The translations under genes were made by a program, and so were the position numbers. Below, in pieces: positions 49,187 through 58,056 of a stretch of DNA of 64,000 nt. Positions within the stretch are counted from its first letter, which is position 1, and each line of letters opens with the position of its first letter. This stretch comes from a virus, in the IMG/VR virus record IMGVR_UViG_3300008113_000020, positions 57,284 to 121,283 of that record. One strand, written 5' to 3'. The notes beneath the pieces were generated by a model. The model was not told the DNA's origin. It saw only the letters and a list, made by a program, of their open reading frames with translations, and did no database searches.

Positions 49187-51078
49187 TGTACGATTTAAAA
49201 GAAAAAGAAAGTCAAATTAAATCAAAGTTTAATGCGATTCAATCAGCAGCAGACTTAAAAAAAAACGTTGATAGTAGTTTAAAAAAATTTGATGACAGTA
49301 TCGAAAACCTACAAGGTCAAATCGGTAGTACACTGGAGGGGTTTACCTCAAAAGCTAAACAAAAATTACCAAATACAGACAATGTATTTGAAAAAATCTC
49401 AAGTAGTTTAGAACAAATTTTACCCAAAAAAAGTGGGGAAAGTTTATTAAGAACAACAACAAGAGAGTCAATTAAAAAAACATCAGTTTTAATTAAACCT
49501 ATTTTTTTAGACAATCTTAGAAAGTTGTTTTTTGCAAATGACAACGATTTTGGTTGTGGAACACAAACATTAATGCCATATAGTGGGCTCACTATATCCC
49601 CCAAAGAATTTGATCCATTAGATATTTTACAAACAAGCCCTTTTGATAATTTAGGTAAAATTGCTTATGAAGGACAACAATCACCAAGTAAAATAAAAAT
49701 GAATAGAGTTTTTTATGACACATTTTCTACAAGCCCATACAATTTTATTGCTGAAGACGAAACACAACTATTTCAAATGAATTGGAATGCGGGAATACAA
49801 AAATATCAAATATCTGGAATAGATACCAATATTTTAACGGTCGATCAATTTATTACAAAATATTACGAGTCAATAGAATTCCCTAGATTGACAGATGTTA
49901 TAAAAAATACTTTTGCAGTTATGTTTCCAATTGGGGATATATTGTCTGTAAGTCAAAACAATAAAAGCAATCCAGCATTTGACAGCACCTTAGGCAAACT
50001 AATAAAGAGTATTGATAAAATAATGGGGTTTTGTGATGATAATAATGTTGAATTGAAACAAAATCCAGTTAATCAATTTTCTGAACGAGAATCTGAATTT
50101 ACATTTTTTGATTTTGATGATATTGAAGGAATAGATTTAGATGATGAAAATAGAAGGCTTAACAAAGTATTAAGATTTACCGACTGTAACAATTTTGAAA
50201 TTCCAATGAATCAAAAAATTGTTGAGGATTTTGCTTTTTATGCGTCGACTAAGAATGAAGTTGAAGTTTATAAAGCATTTGATGATGCTTTAGCAAAAAC
50301 AGCAAAAGACGCTGCGAGTAAAAACATATCAATACCATTTCCAAATTTTTCATTAAATCTTAATAAGTTATCATTAAAAGGTATGTTAAGATCTTTACTA
50401 GCTGTTGTAATTTCACCAAAATTCATATTTCCAATTGTTCTTTTGTGGAAAATGTTCAAAGAAGCATCGGTCAATGCTTTTGTACAAGTAAAAACATTAT
50501 TAAAAAATATTTCAAAATTCTTACAAAATACCCTAAGAGACATTTTTAATAAATTCTTAGAAATATTTTGGAAATTAATGAAACCAATATTGGCCCTTGT
50601 TATTAAAGACTTGATTAAAAGAATTATGAAAAATTCTAAATCAAAAATGAAAAGAATATTGCTCGCTCTTATTGATATACTAGCCATGGCAATACCATTT
50701 ATTGGTATTAAAAGTTGTGAAGATTTTTATAATGCAATATTACAAGTCTTAAACTATATAAGGGTAGGTGTAAGTCAAAAAATAAACGGCCTATTACTAC
50801 AGCTAAGTAAAAGATTGCCAGGGTATAGCGAAGATAGGGCAGCAATGAATGCAGCAGAATTTTTAGAAGCTAACGGAATACCAACAGGGGATCTATTTGG
50901 CCAAGAAAATAATGTTATGAAATTTGTTTCATCAATATTAAAGGGGCATCAAAAAGAAATGGATGAAAACTCATTTGTACAAGTTAGTTTAGACTATGCA
51001 CAAATACCTGTTGCTCCTCTTGGAGGTGTGGCTGTCGTTCCGCCAGGATTATTAAAAGCGCACGGTAAATTAACATAA
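49186..51078 (+). CDS. large virion protein with hydrophobic helices
   Basis: The 630-residue protein lies directly upstream of the gp5-like hub gene. Residues 1-60 form a coiled coil (KSKFNAIQSAADLKKNVDSSL). Residues about 390-520 are strongly hydrophobic with several helices: GMLRSLLAVVISPKFIFPIV, then KPILALVIKDLIKRIMK and RILLALIDILAMAIPFIGI. The C-terminus, ending GGVAVVPPGLLKAHG, is Gly/Val/Pro-rich. These helices could insert into a membrane on infection, or pack inside the baseplate hub. I know no match in T4. Confidence 0.65.
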   Translation: MYDLKEKESQIKSKFNAIQSAADLKKNVDSSLKKFDDSIENLQGQIGSTLEGFTSKAKQKLPNTDNVFEKISSSLEQILPKKSGESLLRTTTRESIKKTSVLIKPIFLDNLRKLFFANDNDFGCGTQTLMPYSGLTISPKEFDPLDILQTSPFDNLGKIAYEGQQSPSKIKMNRVFYDTFSTSPYNFIAEDETQLFQMNWNAGIQKYQISGIDTNILTVDQFITKYYESIEFPRLTDVIKNTFAVMFPIGDILSVSQNNKSNPAFDSTLGKLIKSIDKIMGFCDDNNVELKQNPVNQFSERESEFTFFDFDDIEGIDLDDENRRLNKVLRFTDCNNFEIPMNQKIVEDFAFYASTKNEVEVYKAFDDALAKTAKDAASKNISIPFPNFSLNLNKLSLKGMLRSLLAVVISPKFIFPIVLLWKMFKEASVNAFVQVKTLLKNISKFLQNTLRDIFNKFLEIFWKLMKPILALVIKDLIKRIMKNSKSKMKRILLALIDILAMAIPFIGIKSCEDFYNAILQVLNYIRVGVSQKINGLLLQLSKRLPGYSEDRAAMNAAEFLEANGIPTGDLFGQENNVMKFVSSILKGHQKEMDENSFVQVSLDYAQIPVAPLGGVAVVPPGLLKAHGKLT

Positions 51079-51079
51079 T

Positions 51080-51277
51080 ATGGATAAACAAAAATTTATA
51101 GAAATTGCAAACGATTCAGAAAACAGAAGTAACAAGGACCTTGTTGAGGCAAGAGATTTTTTTATTTCTGAATTTGATGAGTTAAAAACATTAATTATAG
51201 ATTTAACTAGAAAACTAGAAGGTGTTGAAATATTATATAATAAAATTAATGGCGAATTAAATAAAAGATATAAATGA
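51080..51277 (+). CDS. small helical hypothetical protein
   Basis: The 65-residue protein is predicted helical throughout: NRSNKDLVEARDFFISEFDE, then LIIDLTRKLEGVEILYN. It resembles small coiled-coil adapters but shows no family features. It starts 1 nt after the 630-aa gene and overlaps the hub gene by 4 nt (ATGA), so it is probably translated with them. Confidence 0.6.
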   Translation: MDKQKFIEIANDSENRSNKDLVEARDFFISEFDELKTLIIDLTRKLEGVEILYNKINGELNKRYK

Positions 51278-52764
51278 AAATAATTGATATTGGTATATGC
51301 ATTGATAACAAAGACCCTAGAGGTTTTGGTAGAATTAGAGCTAGAAACACTGAAGAACAAGATAGTGTGAGAGCCAATGCTATTCCTGTTTGGGAACAAT
51401 GGTCAAAGGATGACCCATTTGTTTATTCACCATTTTTACCAAATCATATTAATATTATACCTCAGGTAGAGCAAGCGGTAAAGATCATAAGATATGATGA
51501 TACTAAAGCCATGCAAAACCAAGAATATATCCCTGGCCCATACACAACCCCACACAATTTTACATATCAAAATGAATTATCTCAACTAACAGAAACATCG
51601 CTGGGTCAAAGAGGTGAAAAAACCCCGGCAATAAAATCATTTACTGGTGATAAAAGAGTGTTTGATGATGGGTTTTTAAGACCCGAATCTGTTGGTAGTT
51701 TACCAAAAATAGAAGACGTAGGTATTAGTGGCAATTATGGTTCTGACATTATTTTAACAGAACATGGTGTACAATTAAGGGCTGGTAAATTAATTGATAA
51801 ATCAGGAGCAACAAAAAAACAAAGGGAAGATTTAGAACTCTACCCAATGTATTCCAAAAAACACTCTAAATTATCTTTAAAAAAATTTCCAACAACAGTT
51901 AAACTTGACAGAAAAGTTATTGAAGAATCGATAATTCCTAGTGTGGAGATTAAACATGTTTTTGAATATGATTTGGATAGTCTTACTGCACCAACCTTGG
52001 TAACATATTCATTGTATAGAATTGAAAGATCAGAAGGGGATAGGTATAAGTCTGATGTTTTTACTATTAACACAGAATTAAATAGCGAGACATCCAAGCT
52101 AATATATAGTGAAACAATAACATTGACTTCCGCTACAACATCTGAAAAACTACAAGAAGCGTATATTCAAATTAGAGATTTTATCTCTAAATTAGATAGA
52201 GAGAAAATGAATGCTACCGTATCGTCACTAAACGATGAGTATGCTCATCCTTTATATTTTAGACCTAAAACTAATTTAAGAATACAACCAAATTCTAAGT
52301 CTTTTTTAGAAAACATAACATATCTTGATAAAACAAATGGTTTTGGTTTTTTATATAGTCAAAACTCCTCTGATATTCAACCAGAAGTAAAAAAAGTCGA
52401 AGTCCCATACTTAAAAAAAATTAGTGAAACAGACCAAAGCTTTGCTGCAATCACAGCCGATCAAATCATGTACCTATCAACAAGTTCAGCTGGTACAGAT
52501 GGAAAACAAGTTGATTTTGGGGCACTAAACAAATATGAATATACCCAGGAAGATTATGTTATGAGAATATTACCAAACACATTTTCAACCGTAAGGGGAG
52601 AAAAACTAATAGAAATATTAGATTTAATGACCCTAATATTATTAAACCACGTACATGGTATTGTAACCCCACCAAAGTACTTCCAATCCACAATGGACGA
52701 ATTAAAGAGATTAATATCTCGAGCAAAACAAGATATGGTAAATGCCTCGATAAGAATAAACTAA
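51274..52764 (+). CDS. baseplate hub/spike protein, gp5-like OB-fold
   Basis: The 496-residue protein starts with an OB-fold of the kind in T4 gp5 and other spikes: IDIGICIDNKDPRGFGRIRA, a 'WEQWSKDDPFVYSPFLPNH' segment and PQVEQAVKIIRYDD, then GPYTTPHNFTYQ. Such hubs join the tube to the cell-puncturing spike. I do not see a lysozyme domain like that of T4 gp5. The C-terminal end (ILLNHVHGIVTPPKYF) resembles the plug region before a PAAR-like tip. The middle is strand-rich and unknown. Confidence 0.7.
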   Translation: MKIIDIGICIDNKDPRGFGRIRARNTEEQDSVRANAIPVWEQWSKDDPFVYSPFLPNHINIIPQVEQAVKIIRYDDTKAMQNQEYIPGPYTTPHNFTYQNELSQLTETSLGQRGEKTPAIKSFTGDKRVFDDGFLRPESVGSLPKIEDVGISGNYGSDIILTEHGVQLRAGKLIDKSGATKKQREDLELYPMYSKKHSKLSLKKFPTTVKLDRKVIEESIIPSVEIKHVFEYDLDSLTAPTLVTYSLYRIERSEGDRYKSDVFTINTELNSETSKLIYSETITLTSATTSEKLQEAYIQIRDFISKLDREKMNATVSSLNDEYAHPLYFRPKTNLRIQPNSKSFLENITYLDKTNGFGFLYSQNSSDIQPEVKKVEVPYLKKISETDQSFAAITADQIMYLSTSSAGTDGKQVDFGALNKYEYTQEDYVMRILPNTFSTVRGEKLIEILDLMTLILLNHVHGIVTPPKYFQSTMDELKRLISRAKQDMVNASIRIN

Positions 52765-52769
52765 TATGA

Positions 52770-52777
52770 TATTTATT
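52770..52777 (+). promoter_or_regulatory. late-type promoter box TATTTATT before the 457-aa gene
   Basis: GATATTTATTAAATAAAAAGATG: the box ends 10 nt before the ATG at 52788. The gap to the upstream gene is 23 nt. Confidence 0.45.
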
Positions 52778-52787
52778 AAATAAAAAG

Positions 52788-54161
52788 ATGTCATATTTCC
52801 GTTCATATTTCGAGAAAAACAACACCATATTAAAGGATTCACAGGTTAATACAGCTAAAAATCCTAATACCGAGCTCATATATGGTTCGATCTTCTCAAA
52901 ATTTCTTTTTAAAATTAATTTTAATAACTTAAAGGGAAAAGTAGATTCTGGTGAATTCGTTGTTACTAGCGAAACAAAACACACACTACATTTAACAAAT
53001 ACCATTTTTGGTGATGAAACCTTACTTAGACAAAAAAACGGTAGGGGTAGGGATAGGACATCATCTTTTGATCTAATATTATTTAAAATAAATGAGTTTT
53101 GGGACGAAGGTGTGGGGTTTGATTATGAAGATCAAGTTTTTGACTTTGCAGATGGTAACAACGTGTTTGATGAAAGACCCTCAAACTGGTTTAATAGAAC
53201 AACATTGAATAGCTGGGCTAGTCAGGGTGTTTACACAAATAACCCAACAATAGTTGAAACAATACATTTTGATAACGGTAACGAAGACATTAATGTCGAT
53301 ATTACAGATTATGTAAACGGTGTAATAGTATCCGGAAATACCGATCATGGTTTAGGGTTGGCATTTGCTGTTTTATATCAAGATATAGATGCTGAGGTAG
53401 ACCAATCTGTCGCTTTTTTTACTAGATATACTCAAACATTTTTTGAACCATACGTTGAGAGTTTTTTTAATGATACTATTGATGATAATAGACAAAATTT
53501 CATAGAAAAAACCACTCAAAATTTATATCTATACGTCACAAAAGGAACAAACTTTTATGATTTAGATTTCTTACCTACCGTTGATATTACCGATGCCAAT
53601 GGTAATGTTATTACTGGTTTAGGTAACCTAACAACAACCAAAGTAAAAAGAGGGGTGTATAAGGTAACATTTGGTTTAGACGGTGTTTTATGTGATGGAA
53701 AAAGATTTTATTATGATAAATGGAAAGGACTAAGTTTAGATGGTGTTTCTATAAACAATGTATCACAAAAATTTGTTCCAAGACCTTATTCATCAAAGTT
53801 CTCTGTTGGGGAAAACGAAACAGATGTCCAAAGATATTCTGTTCAGTTTTTTGGTATTAGATTAAATGAAAAAATAAAGAGAGCTGAAATAAGGAAGATT
53901 GTAACAACTTTTAGATCTATTGATGTTCCTAAAAATGTTTTATTTGACGAAGTTTATTATAGGGTCTACATCAAAGAAGGTAAAACAAATGTAAACGTAT
54001 TTGACTGGACTCTAATGGACAAAACAAATGAAAATTCATTTATGTTAGATACTTCATATTTAATCCCTAGAGAATATTATCTAGAAATTAAAGGTAAAAT
54101 GCATAATGAGTTTATTTATTATAACGACGTAATAAAGTTTGAGATTGTCTCAGAAAAATAA
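52788..54161 (+). CDS. probable tail/baseplate structural protein
   Basis: The 457-residue protein is strand-rich. Residues about 45-190 resemble a jelly-roll attachment domain (DNRLRE-like): EFVVTSETKHTLHLTNTIF, RTSSFDLILFKINEFWDEG and a closing INVDITDYVNGVI. Later parts have TVDITDANGNVITGL and a typical bacterial Ig-like order. The end is YYLEIKGKMHNEFIYYND. No enzyme motif is visible. It probably forms part of the baseplate or fibre. Confidence 0.65.
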   Translation: MSYFRSYFEKNNTILKDSQVNTAKNPNTELIYGSIFSKFLFKINFNNLKGKVDSGEFVVTSETKHTLHLTNTIFGDETLLRQKNGRGRDRTSSFDLILFKINEFWDEGVGFDYEDQVFDFADGNNVFDERPSNWFNRTTLNSWASQGVYTNNPTIVETIHFDNGNEDINVDITDYVNGVIVSGNTDHGLGLAFAVLYQDIDAEVDQSVAFFTRYTQTFFEPYVESFFNDTIDDNRQNFIEKTTQNLYLYVTKGTNFYDLDFLPTVDITDANGNVITGLGNLTTTKVKRGVYKVTFGLDGVLCDGKRFYYDKWKGLSLDGVSINNVSQKFVPRPYSSKFSVGENETDVQRYSVQFFGIRLNEKIKRAEIRKIVTTFRSIDVPKNVLFDEVYYRVYIKEGKTNVNVFDWTLMDKTNENSFMLDTSYLIPREYYLEIKGKMHNEFIYYNDVIKFEIVSEK

Positions 54162-54164
54162 AAC

Positions 54165-54172
54165 TATTTATA
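54165..54172 (+). promoter_or_regulatory. late-type box TATTTATA, 4 nt before the 147-aa gene
   Basis: ACTATTTATATATTATG: the box ends 4 nt before the ATG at 54177. It is in the short-spacing group. Confidence 0.5.
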
Positions 54173-54176
54173 TATT

Positions 54177-54620
54177 ATGGACATTAAAAATATTGTAAAA
54201 AAGCATCTATTAGAAGCATTAGAAGAAGGTGGAGAAAAACCAGAGAATTATATGTTCTTTGGTAATATACAGCAAATGGCTAGACAATGTGAGCTTTTAA
54301 TGAAAGAAGATCACAATCGTATTGATTCTATTTTAAAAGAACACGATTGGGCTCAAGATCATATCGCAGAAGCAAAAAGTTTATTAGACCAAGTTTTCGA
54401 CTTCCTAATGAACGAAACCACTCGCTCTGAAGAATCACTAAATGAAGTTGAAGAAGAAATCGACGAAAGTAAAAATTGTCCAACTAATCCAGCAAAATGG
54501 GCGGCGTCAAAAGCAGCTGCTAAAGCAAAATTTGATGTATATCCTTCAGCATATGCAAATGGTTGGGCCGCAAAAAATTATAAAGCAAAAGGCGGTGGAT
54601 GGAGAAAATGCAAAAAATAA
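54177..54620 (+). CDS. DUF5872-like protein
   Basis: The 147-residue protein has a helical N-terminus with an acidic region (residues 88-98) and ends with CPTNPAKWAASKAAAKAKFD, VYPSAYANGWAAKNYKAKGG and GWRKCKK. That closing segment, with 'NPxxW..AKAAA+xKFDVYPSAYANGWA', is the DUF5872 signature of many phage and plasmid proteins. Its role is unknown; it is often next to virion genes. Lysine-rich end suggests nucleic-acid binding. The ORF in another frame that overlaps its end is a shadow. Confidence 0.75.
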   Translation: MDIKNIVKKHLLEALEEGGEKPENYMFFGNIQQMARQCELLMKEDHNRIDSILKEHDWAQDHIAEAKSLLDQVFDFLMNETTRSEESLNEVEEEIDESKNCPTNPAKWAASKAAAKAKFDVYPSAYANGWAAKNYKAKGGGWRKCKK

Positions 54621-54624
54621 TGCT

Positions 54625-55608
54625 ATGAAAATACTGGTAAACGAAGAAGATTTAAAATATATTGAAGAATCAATCATGAATGGTGAGATTCTTAAAGAAG
54701 ATCTTAGAAGATGGTTTAAAGAAAAATGGGTTGATGTATCTAGAAAGGTTGATGGAAAGCACCCACCATGTGGAAGAAAAGACGCAAACGGAAAAGCATA
54801 CCCAAAATGTAGACCATCTAAAAAAGTTTCAAAAGAAACCCCAAAAGTCGCATCCTCTTATGATAAAAAAGAGAAAAAAGCGATGACTGCACAAAAAAGA
54901 CGTGCAGAAAAGAAAGAACCAAAGTCTGGAAAGGGTAATAAACCAACTTTTGCACGTTTTGACGAAAGTATTAATAAAGACCAAATTGTAAATCTAGTTT
55001 TAAACACACTAAATGAGGTTAAAATTGACAATAGAGGCCCAAAAATGGCTATAAATGAGTCAAAAAACATGATTTCAGAGTCTATATCATATCACATAAA
55101 CAATAATTTACCAATTACCGAAAATGTTTATAGAATTTACTCAGAGGAATTCTTTAAACTTTATACTGAAGCCAAAAATCTAATGAAAAATGGTGTTGTA
55201 GAGTTTTTTGGTGACGATTTAGACCTATTACATACCAATATTGGAGAAATCGGGATATATGAGGGGGCTGAAGTTTATTTAGACATACCATTTGTTGATG
55301 GAGAAGAGGAATACCTGGTTGAAGCTAAACATAGAGGTAGAAATGTTAAATTAAATAAACCATTTAGAACATCGGGCGGTCCTAAAAAATTTGCAGTTTA
55401 CGTAAAAACGCCTAGCGGGAACATAAAAAAGGTAACTTTTGGTGATCCTAATTTAAGAGTTAGAAGTTCTAACAAAAAAGCAGCTAAATCTTTTAGAGCT
55501 AGACACAAATGTGCTCAGAAAAAAGACAGAACAACCGCCGGTTACTGGAGCTGCAATATATCTAGATATAGAAAAGCGTTAGGTATCAAATCTAAAAATC
55601 CCTGGTAA
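54625..55608 (+). CDS. virion-associated protein with a basic KHPPCGR motif and C-terminal RARHKC domain
   Basis: The ORF is open from 54442, but the real start is taken as the ATG at 54625, 4 nt after the stop of the DUF5872-like gene, giving 327 residues. The N-terminal part has FKEKWVDVSRKVDGKHPPCG and YPKCRPSKKVSKETP, common in phage proteins beside DUF5872. The C-terminal domain (about residues 240-327) reads GPKKFAVYVKTPSGNIKKVT, FGDPNLRVRS, FRARHKCAQKKDRTTAGYWS and C. The three cysteines and His (HKC, WSC) could bind zinc. This C-terminal pattern is familiar from virion proteins of marine T4-like phages; the function is unknown. Confidence 0.75.
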   Translation: MKILVNEEDLKYIEESIMNGEILKEDLRRWFKEKWVDVSRKVDGKHPPCGRKDANGKAYPKCRPSKKVSKETPKVASSYDKKEKKAMTAQKRRAEKKEPKSGKGNKPTFARFDESINKDQIVNLVLNTLNEVKIDNRGPKMAINESKNMISESISYHINNNLPITENVYRIYSEEFFKLYTEAKNLMKNGVVEFFGDDLDLLHTNIGEIGIYEGAEVYLDIPFVDGEEEYLVEAKHRGRNVKLNKPFRTSGGPKKFAVYVKTPSGNIKKVTFGDPNLRVRSSNKKAAKSFRARHKCAQKKDRTTAGYWSCNISRYRKALGIKSKNPW

Positions 55609-55898
55609 TGAAAAATAACGGCGATTCCTTGCCTTTTGACGAAAAATTAAAGGGAATATACAATTACAGAAAATTTAGCTCAGAATTGGACGAAAATGAG
55701 CTTAAATGGCATTTTGATGAACAAGATCGTATAGTTGTTTGCGAACATGAAACCGATTGGTGTATTCAGATGGACAATAGGCTACCCATTAAGATCCAAA
55801 AAAACGTCGAGTATTTTATACCGGAAGGTGAATATCATAGGATTATAAAAGGTACTGGTGATTTAACTGTTAGAGTCCTTAAATTAAACGCATTTTAG
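55608..55898 (+). CDS. small cupin-like protein
   Basis: The 96-residue protein reads ELKWHFDEQDRIVVCEHETD, WCIQMDNRLPIKIQKNVEYF and IPEGEYHRIIKGTGDLTVRV. The end has the cupin-like 'IP-x-x-x-x-H-R-[IL]-I-K-G-x-G-x-L-x-V' pattern with a conserved His seen in many phage proteins. Metal binding is possible but most cupin ligands are missing. It overlaps the upstream gene by 1 nt and the convergent minus-strand gene by 20 nt. Confidence 0.65.
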   Translation: MKNNGDSLPFDEKLKGIYNYRKFSSELDENELKWHFDEQDRIVVCEHETDWCIQMDNRLPIKIQKNVEYFIPEGEYHRIIKGTGDLTVRVLKLNAF

Positions 55899-56193
55899 AC
55901 CAATACCATATTCTATTATCAGAATATCTCCCCAGGCTCTTAGCCTCTTTTTTTTCAATTAATTTACCAATTTGTAAGATATCTGTTTGATTTCTAATGT
56001 CTATACCAATATTAAACCCCCCATCAGACTTCTCATAAGTGGTTTCTCTCATTGGTTCTACATACTTACCCTCATCATAAAGTTTAAGCATTTTAACCAT
56101 CTCATCCTTTTTCATTTTACATTCTATACCCCTCTGGTATATCATTTTTTCAAGAACGTCTGTTCGGAGCTTGCTGTAATCCGTTTCACTCAT
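55879..56193 (-). CDS. SAP-like small protein
   Basis: The open frame extends upstream to 56274 through the gp23 terminator hairpin, so the start is taken as the ATG at 56193, giving 104 residues. Residues 7-38 look like a SAP/Rho-N-type DNA- or RNA-binding helix pair: KLRTDVLEKMIYQRGIECKM, KKDEMVKMLKLYDEG. The C-terminal part has GGFNIGIDIRNQTDILQIGK and ends RIWYWSKMRLI. It lies just downstream of the major capsid gene on the same strand, with a terminator between, so it needs its own promoter. Function unknown. Confidence 0.6.
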   Translation of the reverse strand: MSETDYSKLRTDVLEKMIYQRGIECKMKKDEMVKMLKLYDEGKYVEPMRETTYEKSDGGFNIGIDIRNQTDILQIGKLIEKKEAKSLGRYSDNRIWYWSKMRLI

Positions 56194-56232
56194 AAATGCA
56201 AAAATAAAGAATATTTTGGAATATTCCAAAAA

Positions 56233-56258
56233 TAAAAAACCCCCCGAATTCGGAGGGT
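56233..56258 (-). terminator. Rho-independent terminator after the major capsid gene
   Basis: On the minus strand ACCCTCCG-AATT-CGGGGGGT forms an 8-bp stem with one U-G pair, followed by TTTTTTATT. The U-G pair is a C-A mismatch in the plus-strand RNA, so it works in the gp23 direction. Confidence 0.85.
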
Positions 56259-56280
56259 CTTTTATTATAGACAATTAAGA

Positions 56281-58023
56281 TTATCTTAAAGTATCCAAGC
56301 TGAATGTGTTCAAACCACTTACGTTGATCACACCGAAGTAACGGTTGTTAACCATTTTCTTCGCGTATCTTGTCATGATACCTTTGATAGGTGTCATGTT
56401 AAATGGATTGTACATAGTTGGGGTTAATTGTAGAGGCACATATGGTGCATAAATATAACCAGCATCCAATAATGATTTACCTTTGTGACCGATCACAATC
56501 TTACCTGCTGGTAAATATGGATCACGGTATACTTGGTAACGACCAGCTAATGAACCGATTTTTTCAATACCCATGTTGTATTGATCTTGCTCAGGAGCGG
56601 CATTTGATACGTGGAAATATTCTAAATCGTCGAATACTGCAGAAACTTCTGAAGATACTACGATCCAGTTAGCGCCACCTCTCAATGTTGTTTTATGGAT
56701 TTGAGCAGAAATTTGGTTGATTTTAGTAACCAAAGTTTGGTTCCAGTCTTTCTGAGTGTAACCCATAAATGGTGTTCCACCAGTTGCACCGTACTTCCAC
56801 TCATTGTAATCCCACTTAGCTGTCCAAGCAGCACCTTTTCTAAGGTCACGTAAAATTTCACGGTCAACCTCAGCAGCGATTTGCTCAGATAATAAAGCTG
56901 TTAATTCAGCTTCAGCATCGATGTTATGGAAAGCAGATACGTCCTGTGCTAATTCTGGAGACCAGCTAGCTCTTAATTTTCTTTCAGTAACTGATACTGT
57001 TACAGAAGCTAAGTCGAAAGAAACCTCACCGATTTCATCTTCGAATTCTAAAGTATCATACACTCTGTAAGTTACTTTGAAGTTAGCTAATGCTAAGTCG
57101 TTAGAACTGAAGTCAGCAGCAGCGAAACCGCTTGTTGCGCTATATGACTCTAAGTCAACGTTAAGGTAGATTTTACCTTCTTCGTCACAAATATCTTGGA
57201 ATCTGTTAAGACCAGAACCACCTTTTACACCATACTCAACGATACCTTTACCATATTTTTGAGTTACAATGTTAAAGTTTTTAACACCGTTGTTAGCAGT
57301 TGTGTTACCAGTAATTTCAACTTGTAGAGATGCTAAGAACTCTTCAGTATCCATTGCGTTACCGTTTACACCTACTAATTTACCTTGACCGTCTTTAGTG
57401 AAACCAGAAAGAACGATGATTGCGCTAGATACAGATGCACCACTTAGAGCAGTTGCACTTGTAGAAGCAACACCACTAGAGAATGTTACGAACGCATGAG
57501 GGTTTACTTCACTTACAGTGAAAGATCCTTTTGAATAATCAAATAGACCTTGATCAGCTGCATCTGAAGACTCATAGAAACGATCGTAAAGACTTCTAGC
57601 ACTTGTAGTACCTGTGTCATAACCTAAGCTAGCAGCATCGTTGTTGCTTGGCATACCAAACGGTGCTAAGTGTGCGTTAGATTGTCTTTCTTGGATTTTA
57701 GGTACAAAGTAGAACAATTTACCGATTGGTAAGTTCATAGCCTGTACAGAAACGATGTCATTCGCTAATAATTTAGAGAAAACACGGCGGATAATTGGGA
57801 ATACCACTGTCTCGAAAGAACCTGAAGAGTCAGAAACTGCTGCTTCGTTGATTAAATAAGACGCTTGGTTTTCGTATAACTGCGCGATGTTATCTTTTTG
57901 ATGGCCGTCAAGACCTTCTAGGAATCCTAAGTCTTCCCATTTTTTGATAGTATCTTCTTTGATAACACGAAGGTGCTTAAGACCGATGTTACCAACCATA
58001 CCTGATTCTAATAATGCTCCCAT
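56281..58023 (-). CDS. 23: major capsid protein, gp23-like
   Basis: The 580-residue HK97-fold shell protein. The N-terminus has the usual pro-segment and then ASYLINEAAVSDSSGSF: by analogy with T4 gp23, the prohead protease probably cuts after LINE (E60), removing 60 residues. Further on are SVQAMNLPIGKLFYFVPK, RSLYDRFYESSD and a long surface region (about 165-280) in place of the T4 insertion domain. The conserved C-terminal parts are SPELAQDVSAFHNIDAEAEL, TGGTPFMGY, WIVVSSEVSAVFDDLEYF and RYFGVINVSGL. No late box lies in the short gap upstream, so it is read through from gp22. A terminator follows. Confidence 0.93.
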   Translation of the reverse strand: MGALLESGMVGNIGLKHLRVIKEDTIKKWEDLGFLEGLDGHQKDNIAQLYENQASYLINEAAVSDSSGSFETVVFPIIRRVFSKLLANDIVSVQAMNLPIGKLFYFVPKIQERQSNAHLAPFGMPSNNDAASLGYDTGTTSARSLYDRFYESSDAADQGLFDYSKGSFTVSEVNPHAFVTFSSGVASTSATALSGASVSSAIIVLSGFTKDGQGKLVGVNGNAMDTEEFLASLQVEITGNTTANNGVKNFNIVTQKYGKGIVEYGVKGGSGLNRFQDICDEEGKIYLNVDLESYSATSGFAAADFSSNDLALANFKVTYRVYDTLEFEDEIGEVSFDLASVTVSVTERKLRASWSPELAQDVSAFHNIDAEAELTALLSEQIAAEVDREILRDLRKGAAWTAKWDYNEWKYGATGGTPFMGYTQKDWNQTLVTKINQISAQIHKTTLRGGANWIVVSSEVSAVFDDLEYFHVSNAAPEQDQYNMGIEKIGSLAGRYQVYRDPYLPAGKIVIGHKGKSLLDAGYIYAPYVPLQLTPTMYNPFNMTPIKGIMTRYAKKMVNNRYFGVINVSGLNTFSLDTLR

Positions 58024-58056
58024 TTTTTTGGATTTTATTTGTTTAGTTTTATTTTA

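Noticed and set aside
54442-54624. 61-codon upstream extension of the 327-aa gene
   Set aside because: It overlaps the DUF5872-like gene in another frame and is an unconvincing Lys/Gln-rich reading; the ATG at 54625 follows that gene's stop by 4 nt.
56194-56274. N-terminal 27-residue extension of the SAP-like gene
   Set aside because: It reads through the gp23 terminator hairpin and is hydrophobic nonsense-like; the ATG at 56193 gives a normal SAP-like start.
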